Below are positions 50,194 through 58,063 of a DNA stretch of 64,000 bases, one piece after another. Both the position numbers and the translations under genes were made by a program. Origin of the DNA: Bosea sp. Tri-49 (GTDB lineage Bacteria; Pseudomonadota; Alphaproteobacteria; Rhizobiales; Beijerinckiaceae); NCBI RefSeq assembly GCF_003952665.1, contig NZ_CP017946.1, forward strand, positions 3,596,001 through 3,660,000. The letters are read 5' to 3'. Numbering within the stretch: the first letter of the stretch is position 1; each line of letters begins with the position of its first letter. The notes beneath the pieces are model-generated. The model did no database searches. It saw nothing but the letters and a program-made list of their open reading frames with translations, and was not told the origin of the DNA.

Positions 50194-51842
50194 CAGAACG
50201 CCCCCTCGTAATCGGCGGCATCGATGCGGCAGGCGAGCACGGTGAAGCCTTCGCGCCGGAAGGCGGCCTGCGCCTCGCGCCGCAAGCCTTCGCGATCACT
50301 GACCGTGACGCCATGCCCGCCCATCGCCCGAGCGACCGCAGCGAAATCGGTCGCGCCGAAATCGACTCCGGCACGCTTCAGGCCGAGCTGACGCTGCTTC
50401 AGCGCGATCAGCCCGAGGCTTTCATCGACCAGGACGGTGATCACGACCGGCAGCTTCAGGTCGCGCAGCGTGGCGAGTTCGCCCAGCACCATCTCCAGCC
50501 CGGCATCGCCGACGAAGCACAGCACCGGCTTGCCTGAACCCAGCGCTGCGCCAGTTGCGAGCGGCAGTGCGCAGCCCATGGTGCACAGCCCGGTCGATTG
50601 CAGCAGCTGGCGCGGTCCGTCGCAGCGCCAGATCTGGCTGAGCAGGATGCGGTGCGCGCCGGAATCGGCGGTCGCGACGGTGCCGGCCGGAGCGGCTTCG
50701 CGCAGGGTCTCGAAGACCGCATGCGGCCCCCACGCGGACGGTGCGGCGAAGGCGGCGCGAAAGCGCGAGCGAAGTTCCGCCGGCTCGCCCTCCGGCCATG
50801 TTGCCTTGGCGGCCTGGCGATCGGTCAACGCATCGAGGATCGCGCCGACATCGCCTTCGAGCCGCAGCGTCGCCGCATGCACCCCGTGCGGCATGTCCTC
50901 GGCGACGATATCGATGACGCATTTCCCGTCGGGCCAGGGATTGCGCCAGCCCTGCCGCATCTCGATCGGATCATAACCGGCGAGCACGATCAGGTCGGCG
51001 GCGTCGATCAGCGGCCGGACGATCGCATCGGCTTTCGGCGACAGTCCGACGCCGCCAATGACGCGCGCGTCGTCCTCCGGCACAAGGCCCTTGGCCTTGT
51101 AGGTCGTCAGCAGGGGCGCGCCGATCCGTTGGAGACAGCGATCGAGTGCGGCGGCGCCAACCTGGTTGACGAGGTCGAGGCCGGCGATGACCAGCGGCCT
51201 CTGCGCCTGCGCCATCAGACCCCGGGCGAAACTCAGATTGGCGGGGACAGCAGGCTGCATCACCGGTGTCATCGGCGGTGTTCGCCAAGAGGTGCGCGCT
51301 TCGGCGACCGAGATCGGCAGGTCGATATGCACCGGACCGGGGCGACCGCGCCGGGCGACCGCCACGGCCTTCTCGGCCACCAGATCCTCGGTGCCCGGCG
51401 CGGCACGGAAACTCGCCTTGACCAGAGGCCGCAGCACGGCCTGATGGTCGAAGACCTGATGCGTGTAGCTCTCGGCCAGGGCCTGGTCGACGCAGCCGGT
51501 GACGAAGATCAGCGGCACGCGGTCCTGCTGGGCATTGGCGACGACGTTGACCGCGTTGGCGACGCCGGGCCCCAGAGTCGCGACCAGGACAGGCAAGGCG
51601 CCGGTCGCATGCCAGAGCCCCTCGGCCATGAAGCCGGCGGCGTTCTCGTGCTTGGCGAGCTCGAAGCGGATGCCGGCCCGCTCCAGCGCATCGACGAGGA
51701 CCAGCACTTCGCCGCCGGGAATGCCGAAGGCGTGGGTCGCGCCGGCGGCCCGTAGCCGCGCCGCCAGCAGATCGGCGCCCGTCACCATGAGCTGCGGGCT
51801 ATTACCTGCGCTTGTCTCGCTTCGCTCGAGGTCCTGCCGCAT
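50193..51842 (-). CDS. Thiamine-diphosphate-binding protein, acetolactate-synthase-like
   Basis: 549 residues from ATG at 51842, five bases after GGAGAG. The N-terminal domain has the catalytic Glu66 in AKHENAAGFMAEG, the central domain covers about 205-335, and the C-terminal domain has the cofactor motif as GDAGLEMVLGELATLRDLKLPVVITVLVDESLG, where the usual GDG and NN read GDA and DE. It is therefore a divergent paralogue, not biosynthetic IlvB, and its 2-oxo-acid substrate is unknown. It leads an operon with the OpgC-like gene, divergent from the ECF sigma gene. Confidence 0.86.
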   Translation of the reverse strand: MRQDLERSETSAGNSPQLMVTGADLLAARLRAAGATHAFGIPGGEVLVLVDALERAGIRFELAKHENAAGFMAEGLWHATGALPVLVATLGPGVANAVNVVANAQQDRVPLIFVTGCVDQALAESYTHQVFDHQAVLRPLVKASFRAAPGTEDLVAEKAVAVARRGRPGPVHIDLPISVAEARTSWRTPPMTPVMQPAVPANLSFARGLMAQAQRPLVIAGLDLVNQVGAAALDRCLQRIGAPLLTTYKAKGLVPEDDARVIGGVGLSPKADAIVRPLIDAADLIVLAGYDPIEMRQGWRNPWPDGKCVIDIVAEDMPHGVHAATLRLEGDVGAILDALTDRQAAKATWPEGEPAELRSRFRAAFAAPSAWGPHAVFETLREAAPAGTVATADSGAHRILLSQIWRCDGPRQLLQSTGLCTMGCALPLATGAALGSGKPVLCFVGDAGLEMVLGELATLRDLKLPVVITVLVDESLGLIALKQRQLGLKRAGVDFGATDFAAVARAMGGHGVTVSDREGLRREAQAAFRREGFTVLACRIDAADYEGAF

Positions 51843-51882
51843 ACACTCTCTCCGCCGGCCGCTGCAGCGGCTTGCTGACGAG

Positions 51883-51908
51883 ATCGCAATCGGAGGGGGT
51901 TTGGTTAC
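51883..51908 (-). promoter_or_regulatory. Candidate ECF sigma promoter facing the thiamine-diphosphate gene (GTAACC-N16-CGAT)
   Basis: On the minus strand GTAACC (51908-51903), 16 bases, then CGAT (51886-51883), about 40 bases before the start at 51842. This differs by one base from the perfect GTAACC-N16-CGAA at 52614-52639. Caulobacter SigF, the paradigm of sigma factors paired with NrsF, is reported to use this type of element. The site lies in the gap divergent to the sigma gene. Confidence 0.55.
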
Positions 51909-52020
51909 AGGCTCTTTGGATATGAGCCCGGCCAGGGTGCCGAAAGGCAGCGCCGGCTTGTGAGCCGGCCCGCGCCATGGCACGCATTGGCGAGTTCGTG
52001 CATCCTCGGAAAAGCAAGCC

Positions 52021-52590
52021 TTGTCGCTGGACGACCTCGAAACCGAGCTTCGGCCTATATTCCTCGCCGCGCTCGCCGGCGATGCCGCGGCCTACAAGGT
52101 CTTCCTCGATACGATCAGCACCCGTCTACGCGGTTATCTGCGCCGGCTGCTGGCGCGCACCGGCCGCAGCGAGCCGAGCGAGGCCGAGGACGTTCTGCAG
52201 GAAACGCTGCTGGCGCTGCATCTCTCCCGCCATACCTATGAGCCGTCGAGCCCGGTGACCGCCTGGGCGCATGCGATCGCGCGCTACAAGCTCGTCGACC
52301 ATCTGCGCCGAACCGGCCGCCATGCCGGGAACCTGCCGCTCGATGACGAGGTCTATCAGCTCGCAGCGCCCGAAAGCGGTGCGGCCGACGCAAGGCTCGA
52401 CCTCGAGCGCGCCATGCAGGCGCTACCGGAGCGGACGCGCCGCCTGGTCGAGCAGGTCAAGCTGCAGGGCGCGAGCGTCGCCGAGGCAGCAGGCGCTGCG
52501 GGAATGACCGAAACGGCAGCCAAGGTCGCGATCCATCGCGGCCTTCAGGCGATGGCGAAGTTCCTATCGCGGCGCGGGCGCTCGCCGTGA
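52021..52590 (+). CDS. ECF-type RNA polymerase sigma factor (SigF-like, NrsF-associated)
   Basis: 189 residues from TTG 52021; no ATG start fits. Sigma region 2 spans about 20-95 with AEDVLQETLLALHLSRHTYEP and VTAWAHAIARYKLVDHLRR; region 4 spans about 120-180 with LPERTRRLVEQVKLQGASVAEAAGAAGMTETAAKVAIHRGLQ. The following gene encodes an NrsF-type anti-sigma protein, placing this in the SigF-like group, which responds to metal and oxidative stress in Caulobacter. A 6-bp hairpin (51952-51969) precedes the start. Confidence 0.92.
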   Translation: MSLDDLETELRPIFLAALAGDAAAYKVFLDTISTRLRGYLRRLLARTGRSEPSEAEDVLQETLLALHLSRHTYEPSSPVTAWAHAIARYKLVDHLRRTGRHAGNLPLDDEVYQLAAPESGAADARLDLERAMQALPERTRRLVEQVKLQGASVAEAAGAAGMTETAAKVAIHRGLQAMAKFLSRRGRSP

Positions 52591-52613
52591 CCGGCTCGGA
52601 GATCAGCAGCAGC

Positions 52614-52639
52614 GTAACCTTTCGCCGGCTTGCGGCGAA
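52614..52639 (+). promoter_or_regulatory. Perfect GTAACC-N16-CGAA promoter before nrsF
   Basis: GTAACC at 52614-52619, 16 bases, CGAA at 52636-52639, lying between the sigma stop (52590) and the nrsF start (52673). This equals the consensus reported for SigF-type ECF sigma factors. Its position gives nrsF a promoter separate from the sigma gene, so active sigma would raise its own inhibitor. Confidence 0.72.
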
Positions 52640-52672
52640 TTCCCTTAAACCAGCCCCTGGGCGGAATTGGAC

Positions 52673-53314
52673 ATGAAGACCGACGAGTTGATCTCCCTCA
52701 TGGCCGCGAGCCACCAGCCGGTGGACACCGGCCGGCTGCGCCACGCGACCTGGCTCGCGGCGGCGGCGGCGCTCGGCGTCACCGCGACGGTGCTCGTCAA
52801 CACGCTCGGCGTACGTCCGGATCTGGCGGCTGCAATCATGACGATGCCGGTCATCGCCAAGCTGCTCTTCGGCGGCAGCATCGCCGTGATCGCCCTCATC
52901 CTGTTCCAGCAGAGCTTGCGGCCTGGGCTGCAGCCGCGGCGCTTGTTGCCTCTGGCCGCGATTCCGGCCGCGCTGATCGCCGGCTTTGCCCTGCTCACAT
53001 TAGCCCAGGCGCCAGCCGAGCAGTGGAATTCACTGATCTTCGGTCGCTATTGGCGCAGTTGCCTCGTCAACGTGCCACTCTATGCGCTGCTACCACTAGC
53101 CGTCCTTCTGCTGTTGGCCCGCCGCGGTGCACCGATCGACGGGCGCTTGACCGGCGCCTCCGCCGGGCTTGCGTCCGGTGGACTGGCTGCAGTCGCTTAT
53201 GCCTTGCATTGTCCGGACGACACGATTCCGTTCCTGGCGATCTGGTATACGCTCGCCGTTGCGCTGGTTGCCGGCGTCAGCGCACTGGCGCTTCCCCGGC
53301 TTTTGCGCTGGTGA
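52673..53314 (+). CDS. NrsF-type (DUF1109) membrane anti-sigma factor
   Basis: 213 residues from ATG 52673. After a short cytoplasmic N-terminus (MKTDELISLMAASHQPVD) six membrane helices follow, the DUF1109 pattern. Cys130 (WRSCLVNVPLYALLPL) and Cys180 (AYALHCPDDTIPFLAIWY) correspond to the two cysteines known to matter for sensing in Caulobacter NrsF. It holds the ECF sigma at the membrane until stress. A perfect sigma-type promoter lies 34 bases upstream. Confidence 0.92.
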   Translation: MKTDELISLMAASHQPVDTGRLRHATWLAAAAALGVTATVLVNTLGVRPDLAAAIMTMPVIAKLLFGGSIAVIALILFQQSLRPGLQPRRLLPLAAIPAALIAGFALLTLAQAPAEQWNSLIFGRYWRSCLVNVPLYALLPLAVLLLLARRGAPIDGRLTGASAGLASGGLAAVAYALHCPDDTIPFLAIWYTLAVALVAGVSALALPRLLRW

Positions 53315-53415
53315 TCGGAGCGTCTGCGGCGAAGTCCGGGCCTTGATGTCGCGACAGCTCAGGTGATCGAGCAGATTGAATGCGCGCACCGCCAGGGTGC
53401 CGCCTTGTGGTACGC

Positions 53416-54696
53416 CTACCGCCTCGTCGCCTCGAGCGTCTGCTCCAGCGCTGTGACCAGCTGGTCGGCATTCTCCCGCGAAAAGACCATCGGCGGACGG
53501 ATCTTGAGCAGGTTGCGGCCGCCGCCGGTGATGCCGACAAGGACGCCGCGCTGCATCAGGCCCTCGATCAAGGCGCGGGCCGTCTCCGGCGCGGGCGCAT
53601 ATCCGGCGCGATCCTTCACGATCTCCACACCGACGAACAGGCCGGTGCCGCGGACATCGCCGATGCGCTCGTCCTTCTCCATCAGCCCTGCGAGGCGCTG
53701 GCGCAAATAGGCTCCGACCTGAAGCGCGTTCTCCTGCAAACCCTCGTCGCGCAGCACGTCGAGAACGGCGATGCCGGCGGCGGCGACGACCTGATTGCCT
53801 CCGAAGGTGTTGAAGTAGCGTTCTGTCCTAAGGAAGCCTTCGACCAGCTCGCGGCGGGTGATGACGACGGCGAGCGGCAGCCCGTTGCCCATGGGTTTGG
53901 CCATGGTGACGATGTCAGGCACGACCCCGGCGTGCTGGAAGCCCCAGAAATGCGTGCCAGTGCGGCCGAGCGCCGACTGGACCTCGTCGGCGATGATCAA
54001 TGCGCCGGACTTGCGGACCTCGGCGATCGCTTCATCGAGGTAGCCGGCGGGCGGGCTGTAGAGACCGTCGCTGGCGAAGACCGGGCAGGCGAACAACGCC
54101 GCCGACCGGTGCCCGCGTTCGGCGAGCCCGGCGATCGCCCCGCGGTACTGCTCGGTATAGTCCGAGGCCGTCAGCTTCGGGGTCCGGTCGCCGGTGCCGC
54201 GGTGCTCGGGGGCTGGCACGGTCGCGACCCAGCCCTGCTGGCGCTCGGCGGGGATCGTCGAGGAATCGAGCGCGCCGATGATGGTCGAGTTGCCGTGGAA
54301 GGCAGAGCGGGTGATCAGCGCGCCGCTGCCCCCGGAATTGGCCATGGCGATCCGCCAGGCTAGCTCGTTCGCCTCGGTCCCCGAGCAGACGAACATGCAG
54401 ACCTTGAGCGGGTCCGGCATGGTCTCGGCGAGGCGCTCGGCATAGTCGACGATCAGCTCGCTGGGATAGCGGGTGTTGGAGTTGAAGGTCGCGAGCTGGC
54501 GGCTCGCCGCCTCGACCACCCTGGGATGGCAATGGCCGACATGCGGGACGTTGTTGTAGGCGTCGAGATAGCGCTTGCCGCTCTCATCGGTCACCCAGAC
54601 GCCCTCGCCGCGCACCGGCACGAACGGAGCCTGGTAGAATTGCTTGTACATCGGCCCGAGCAGGCGGGCGCGGCGTTCCATCAGCGTATCGTACAT
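53416..54696 (-). CDS. Class III PLP enzyme of the phospho-lyase type (5-phosphohydroxylysine / ethanolamine-phosphate phospho-lyase-like)
   Basis: 426 residues from ATG at 54696. The N-terminal YLDAYNNVPHVGHCHPRVVEA (43-63) and the lysine motif DIVTMAKPMGNGLP (Lys267) are hallmarks of the AGXT2L1/AGXT2L2 subgroup rather than ordinary omega-transaminases; Asp238 and Gln240 in ADEVQ contact the cofactor. KIRPPMVFSRENAD near the end also fits. Those enzymes eliminate phosphate and ammonia from a phosphorylated amino alcohol. The adjacent kinase-like gene (54723-55784) mirrors the animal hydroxylysine kinase and phospho-lyase pair, strengthening the call. Confidence 0.85.
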   Translation of the reverse strand: MYDTLMERRARLLGPMYKQFYQAPFVPVRGEGVWVTDESGKRYLDAYNNVPHVGHCHPRVVEAASRQLATFNSNTRYPSELIVDYAERLAETMPDPLKVCMFVCSGTEANELAWRIAMANSGGSGALITRSAFHGNSTIIGALDSSTIPAERQQGWVATVPAPEHRGTGDRTPKLTASDYTEQYRGAIAGLAERGHRSAALFACPVFASDGLYSPPAGYLDEAIAEVRKSGALIIADEVQSALGRTGTHFWGFQHAGVVPDIVTMAKPMGNGLPLAVVITRRELVEGFLRTERYFNTFGGNQVVAAAGIAVLDVLRDEGLQENALQVGAYLRQRLAGLMEKDERIGDVRGTGLFVGVEIVKDRAGYAPAPETARALIEGLMQRGVLVGITGGGRNLLKIRPPMVFSRENADQLVTALEQTLEATRR

Positions 54697-54722
54697 GGCG
54701 GGCTTCTTTCCGGGAGAGACTG

Positions 54723-55784
54723 TCAGTGATTGCCGAGGCCGGCGGCCTCGGCGAGGCGAGCGTGGAGTTCGGCCGGAGGCAGCGCGTCGCAGCGGGCGAG
54801 CGCCTCCCAGCCGAAGCGGCTGACATCGTCGCGATAGGAGGTGGTCGCGGCGGGATTGGCCTGGCGGCGCCACGAGACGATGAGCTCGCGGGTCGCGAGC
54901 CGCGCCTGAATGAGAACCGGCAGCACCGCGATCTCGCTGGCCTCGATCGGCAAGACTCGGGCATAGCCCTTTACCACCTGCGCCATCGCGCTCACCGGGT
55001 CGGCCTCGCGATAGATGAGATGCGCAGCCGCGATCGCGACCTCGGCGACGCGGATCGTCCTGATCATGTCGCCGAAATCGATGATGCCGGAGACCGCCCC
55101 GTCCTGCGGCCGCAGCAGGAGGTTGTTCTGGTTGAGGTCGTTATGGATGACCTGCCGGGGCAGCGCCGGCAGCAGCGGCACGACGCGCTCGGCAAAGCGG
55201 TCGAGCACCCGCTCCGCCAGGGCCTTGCGCTGGTCGGTATCGAGGAAGGCGATCTTCTCGCGCAGGCTGGCGAAGTGGACGAGGTCCCAGATGAAGGCCC
55301 GGTTGGCTCCGGGATGATCGAAATCGGCCAGAGCGCGATCGAGCCGGGCCGCCAGCATGCCGACCTCGACGCGCTGGGCCCGCGACAGCGTGCTGCCGAG
55401 CGCCGGCTCGCCCGGCAGATAGGTCAGGACGCGCATCAGATGGCGCCGGCCGCCACTTTCATGCGCCACGATGGTGCTGCCATCGCGTGCGGCGACCACG
55501 CGCGGCACCGGCAGGGCCGGATCGGTCCGCGCCAGATGGGTGAGCGCCGCGTTCTGGAAGGTGAGCTCCTCCGCGCTGTCGGAGTCGCCGCAGACCTTGA
55601 AGACGTAGTCCCTGCCATCCGCGCCGCGGACATGGAGGTTGAGATCGCGCTCGCCGCTGATCCGCGCGAACGAGCCGCTGATCCCGAAATGCTCGCGAAG
55701 AACCTGCGCCGGTTCATCGCCGGCGAACTGTGGTAGCGGCGCCATCAGCGCGTCGTCCAGCGCGGGCGCAGCAACGCCGCTCAC
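54723..55784 (-). CDS. Hydroxylysine kinase-like phosphotransferase (APH fold)
   Basis: 353 residues with an aminoglycoside-phosphotransferase fold: nucleotide region around RDYVFKVCGDSDSAEELTFQNAAL (Lys63), catalytic loop VIHNDLNQNNLLL (Asp216) and metal-binding IIDFGD (Asp237). RDLNLHVRG near residue 50 and the overall pattern match AGPHD1-type hydroxylysine kinases, which use GTP or ATP to phosphorylate the hydroxyl of 5-hydroxylysine. It overlaps the deacetylase gene by four bases and precedes the phospho-lyase-like gene by 26. Homoserine-kinase-like activity is the alternative. Confidence 0.85.
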   Translation of the reverse strand: MSGVAAPALDDALMAPLPQFAGDEPAQVLREHFGISGSFARISGERDLNLHVRGADGRDYVFKVCGDSDSAEELTFQNAALTHLARTDPALPVPRVVAARDGSTIVAHESGGRRHLMRVLTYLPGEPALGSTLSRAQRVEVGMLAARLDRALADFDHPGANRAFIWDLVHFASLREKIAFLDTDQRKALAERVLDRFAERVVPLLPALPRQVIHNDLNQNNLLLRPQDGAVSGIIDFGDMIRTIRVAEVAIAAAHLIYREADPVSAMAQVVKGYARVLPIEASEIAVLPVLIQARLATRELIVSWRRQANPAATTSYRDDVSRFGWEALARCDALPPAELHARLAEAAGLGNH

Positions 55785-56809
55785 GCCATCGCCTCCTGGA
55801 AGCCGGTCAGGAACGCCGCGAGATTGGTCCCCAGCACCGGCGAGGGATAACCGCCTTCCTGGATGATCACCGTCGGCCGCCGCAAGCTCGCCAGGCTCTC
55901 GCCCATGCGTTGGAAGCCTTCGGTCGTCACAGCGGTGCAGGCGAAAGGATCGGCCACCGAGGGATCGAGACCGAGCGCGATCACCAGGACATCGGGAGAG
56001 AACACCTTCGCCTGCTCGACCGCATGCCGGACGGCGGTGAGATAGACCTCGTCGTCGGCCCGCTCCGGAACCGGAAGGTTGAGGTTGAAGCCCTCGCCAG
56101 CGCCTTCACCGACCTCGTCGGCATAGCCGGCATAGAACGGGTAGACCGTCGCCGGGTCGGCATGGACGGAAATGGTCTGGACGTCGGCGCGATCATAGAA
56201 CAGCGCCTGCGTGCCATTGCCGTGGTGCACGTCAATATCGAGGATGCTGACGCGTTCGACGTGATCGCGCGCCAACGTCGCCGCCAGCGCCGTATTGTTG
56301 AGGAAGCAGTAGCCGCAGGCCTGGTCGCAATAGGCGTGATGCCCCGGCGGCCGGCACAGCGCATAGGCCGCCCGCTCGCCGTTCAGGACCCGTACCGTTG
56401 CGTCAATTGCCGTCGCGCCGCTGGCAAGGATCGCGGCCCAGCTGTCGGCGAGCAGGACGCTCGCCGCATCGGCGATGTAGTAGCCGGCCCGTCCGAGCAG
56501 GTCCTGCGGAAGGCGCCGCATATAGGCGTTGGGATGCAGGCTCGGGCGCAGTTCCTCGCTCGCCGGGAAGCGCTGCTTCCAGGCGGCGAAGCCGGTTTCG
56601 AGGAAGGCGAGATAATCGGCGTCGTGGACGCGCCGGATCAGCGCGAGGTCGGCCGGCCCCGGCGCGACCACGGCCTCGGTACAGCCCTCGGCCGCCGCGA
56701 GCAGAACGCGCGCCCGGTCCGGCACTTCCAGCGCCGTGGTGAGCGCCCCGCCCGAGAGCCGGGTGCGCACGAGATGACCGTACTGGTCAGGATGGAAGAT
56801 CGTCTTCAT
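55781..56809 (-). CDS. Histone deacetylase superfamily zinc deacetylase (acetylpolyamine amidohydrolase type)
   Basis: 342 residues, the size of bacterial acetylpolyamine amidohydrolases. The active site is complete: RPPGHHAY (His157, His158), zinc ligands Asp193 and His195 in ILDIDVHHGNGTQ, Asp282 in ALGLDPSVADPF and the transition-state Tyr321 in QEGGY. It removes an acetyl group from an amine in the cytoplasm. Sitting between a PotD-type binding protein and an amino-alcohol kinase, it probably deacetylates the imported compound first. A degenerate paralogue is at 58064. Confidence 0.93.
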   Translation of the reverse strand: MKTIFHPDQYGHLVRTRLSGGALTTALEVPDRARVLLAAAEGCTEAVVAPGPADLALIRRVHDADYLAFLETGFAAWKQRFPASEELRPSLHPNAYMRRLPQDLLGRAGYYIADAASVLLADSWAAILASGATAIDATVRVLNGERAAYALCRPPGHHAYCDQACGYCFLNNTALAATLARDHVERVSILDIDVHHGNGTQALFYDRADVQTISVHADPATVYPFYAGYADEVGEGAGEGFNLNLPVPERADDEVYLTAVRHAVEQAKVFSPDVLVIALGLDPSVADPFACTAVTTEGFQRMGESLASLRRPTVIIQEGGYPSPVLGTNLAAFLTGFQEAMA

Positions 56810-56829
56810 CTCAGGCAGTCCTCAAAGGC

Positions 56830-57882
56830 TCACTTCGCGATCAGCGCCTGGTAGCGCTCCTGCACGCTGGCGATATTGTCGGCCCACCAGGCAGGCTGGA
56901 GCGGCGCCTGGCGATCCTTGTTCTGCGGCGAGGAATTGGCCTTCGCCAGCGCCTCCGCCGAGAACTGCTTGGCTGCAAAGGCGCGCTCGTTGATCGGCCC
57001 GTAATAGGGCAGCACATCGGGGATGTTGGCCTGGATCTCGGGCGTGACCATCTGCGCGATCATGCGCTGCGCGGCGGCGGCGTTGGCGGCACCCTTGGGA
57101 ATGCCGAAGCAGCCGAAGCCGAGCAGGGCCTGGTCATAGGTGAAGTCGACCGGCGCGCCGTCGGCCAGCACGCTCGCGACCCGGCTGCCCCAGATCACGA
57201 TCATGTCGACCTCGCCATCCTTCAGCAGCTGTGCGGCCTGGGCGCCCGATTGCCAGAACACGTCGATCGAAGGCTTCAGCTTCGCCAGCGAAGCCAGGGC
57301 CCGGTCGGCGTCGAGCGGGTAGAGCTTGTCCTTGTCGACCCCATCGGCGAGGAGCGCGACCTCCATGCTCTCCTGCGGGTAGATGTGCATCGCCCGCCGG
57401 CCCGGGAACGCCTTGGGATCCCAGAAATCCTTCCAGTTGCGCGGCGGCTTGTCCTTGTACTTGTCCTTCTGCCAGGCCAGCACGGTCGAGACGTAGTTGC
57501 TGCCGATATAGGCCGTTCCGCGGGCCAGCGGCGCGATGCCGGTCGTATCGATCTTCGAATAGTCGAGCGGCTCGAACAGCCCTTCGCTCTGGCCGCGGGC
57601 GCAATCGGCCTCGCCCAGCTGTACGATATCCCAGCCCGGCTTGCCGGACTGAACCTGCACCCTGACGCTGGCGAGCCCGCTATGGCTCTCCTCGCGGACG
57701 CGCACGCCAAGCTTCTTGCCGGCCGGGTCGAACAGCGCCTTGCGGACGCTGCCCTGATACTGCCCGCCGAAGCCGGCGAAGGTGACGGATTCCTGCGCGA
57801 TGGCGACCGGCGCCGAACCGATCAGCACGGCGGCAGCGAATGCGAAGCGCGACGTCATCATGCCCGATGAAAACTGCGTCAT
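56830..57882 (-). CDS. PotD-type ABC transporter substrate-binding protein (second paralogue)
   Basis: 350 residues from ATG at 57882 after GGGGAGGAG. Signal peptide about 1-27 (FAFAAAVLIGSAPVAIAQ). It is a clear paralogue of the protein at 61713: both share VRVQVQSG-P-WD-V-LG-CARG-SEGLFEPLD, a FPGRRA segment, LLADGV-KDKLYPLD and NSSPQN near the end. It has no permease of its own nearby, so it likely feeds the channel at 58903-60641. It is followed by the deacetylase gene. A strong hairpin precedes it (57908-57949). Confidence 0.9.
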   Translation of the reverse strand: MTQFSSGMMTSRFAFAAAVLIGSAPVAIAQESVTFAGFGGQYQGSVRKALFDPAGKKLGVRVREESHSGLASVRVQVQSGKPGWDIVQLGEADCARGQSEGLFEPLDYSKIDTTGIAPLARGTAYIGSNYVSTVLAWQKDKYKDKPPRNWKDFWDPKAFPGRRAMHIYPQESMEVALLADGVDKDKLYPLDADRALASLAKLKPSIDVFWQSGAQAAQLLKDGEVDMIVIWGSRVASVLADGAPVDFTYDQALLGFGCFGIPKGAANAAAAQRMIAQMVTPEIQANIPDVLPYYGPINERAFAAKQFSAEALAKANSSPQNKDRQAPLQPAWWADNIASVQERYQALIAK

Positions 57883-57907
57883 GTTTCTTCTCCTCCCCAT
57901 GTGAAAA

Positions 57908-57949
57908 CGGCGCCGCGCACGCGGACGGGCTGTCCGCATGCCGGCGCCG
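57908..57949 (-). promoter_or_regulatory. Leader hairpin before the second binding-protein gene
   Basis: Outer arms CGGCGCCG (57908-57915 and 57942-57949), then GCA/TGC, then GCGGAC (57921-57926) with GTCCGC (57932-57937) make a roughly 17-bp interrupted stem. On the transcribed minus strand it is followed by GTTTTC, terminator-like but with a short U-tract, and then the ribosome site. It begins 26 bases before the ATG. Confidence 0.6.
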
Positions 57950-58036
57950 GTCCATCCGCTTGCTCGTGTCCATCCTTGCGGGAAGGACACCGCGAAATGC
58001 CTTGCGACGTTGATGAAAAAGGCGGGTTCGGGCCGA

Positions 58037-58055
58037 GCGCCCTAGTCGAGGGCGC
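58037..58055 (-). terminator. Hairpin after the degenerate deacetylase gene
   Basis: GCGCCC (58037-58042) pairs with GGGCGC (58050-58055) around seven bases, nine bases past the gene end at 58064. A TTTTT stretch follows on the minus strand near 58016-58020. It may partly end the importer operon before the second binding-protein gene. Confidence 0.45.
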
Positions 58056-58063
58056 GCGGCCGG

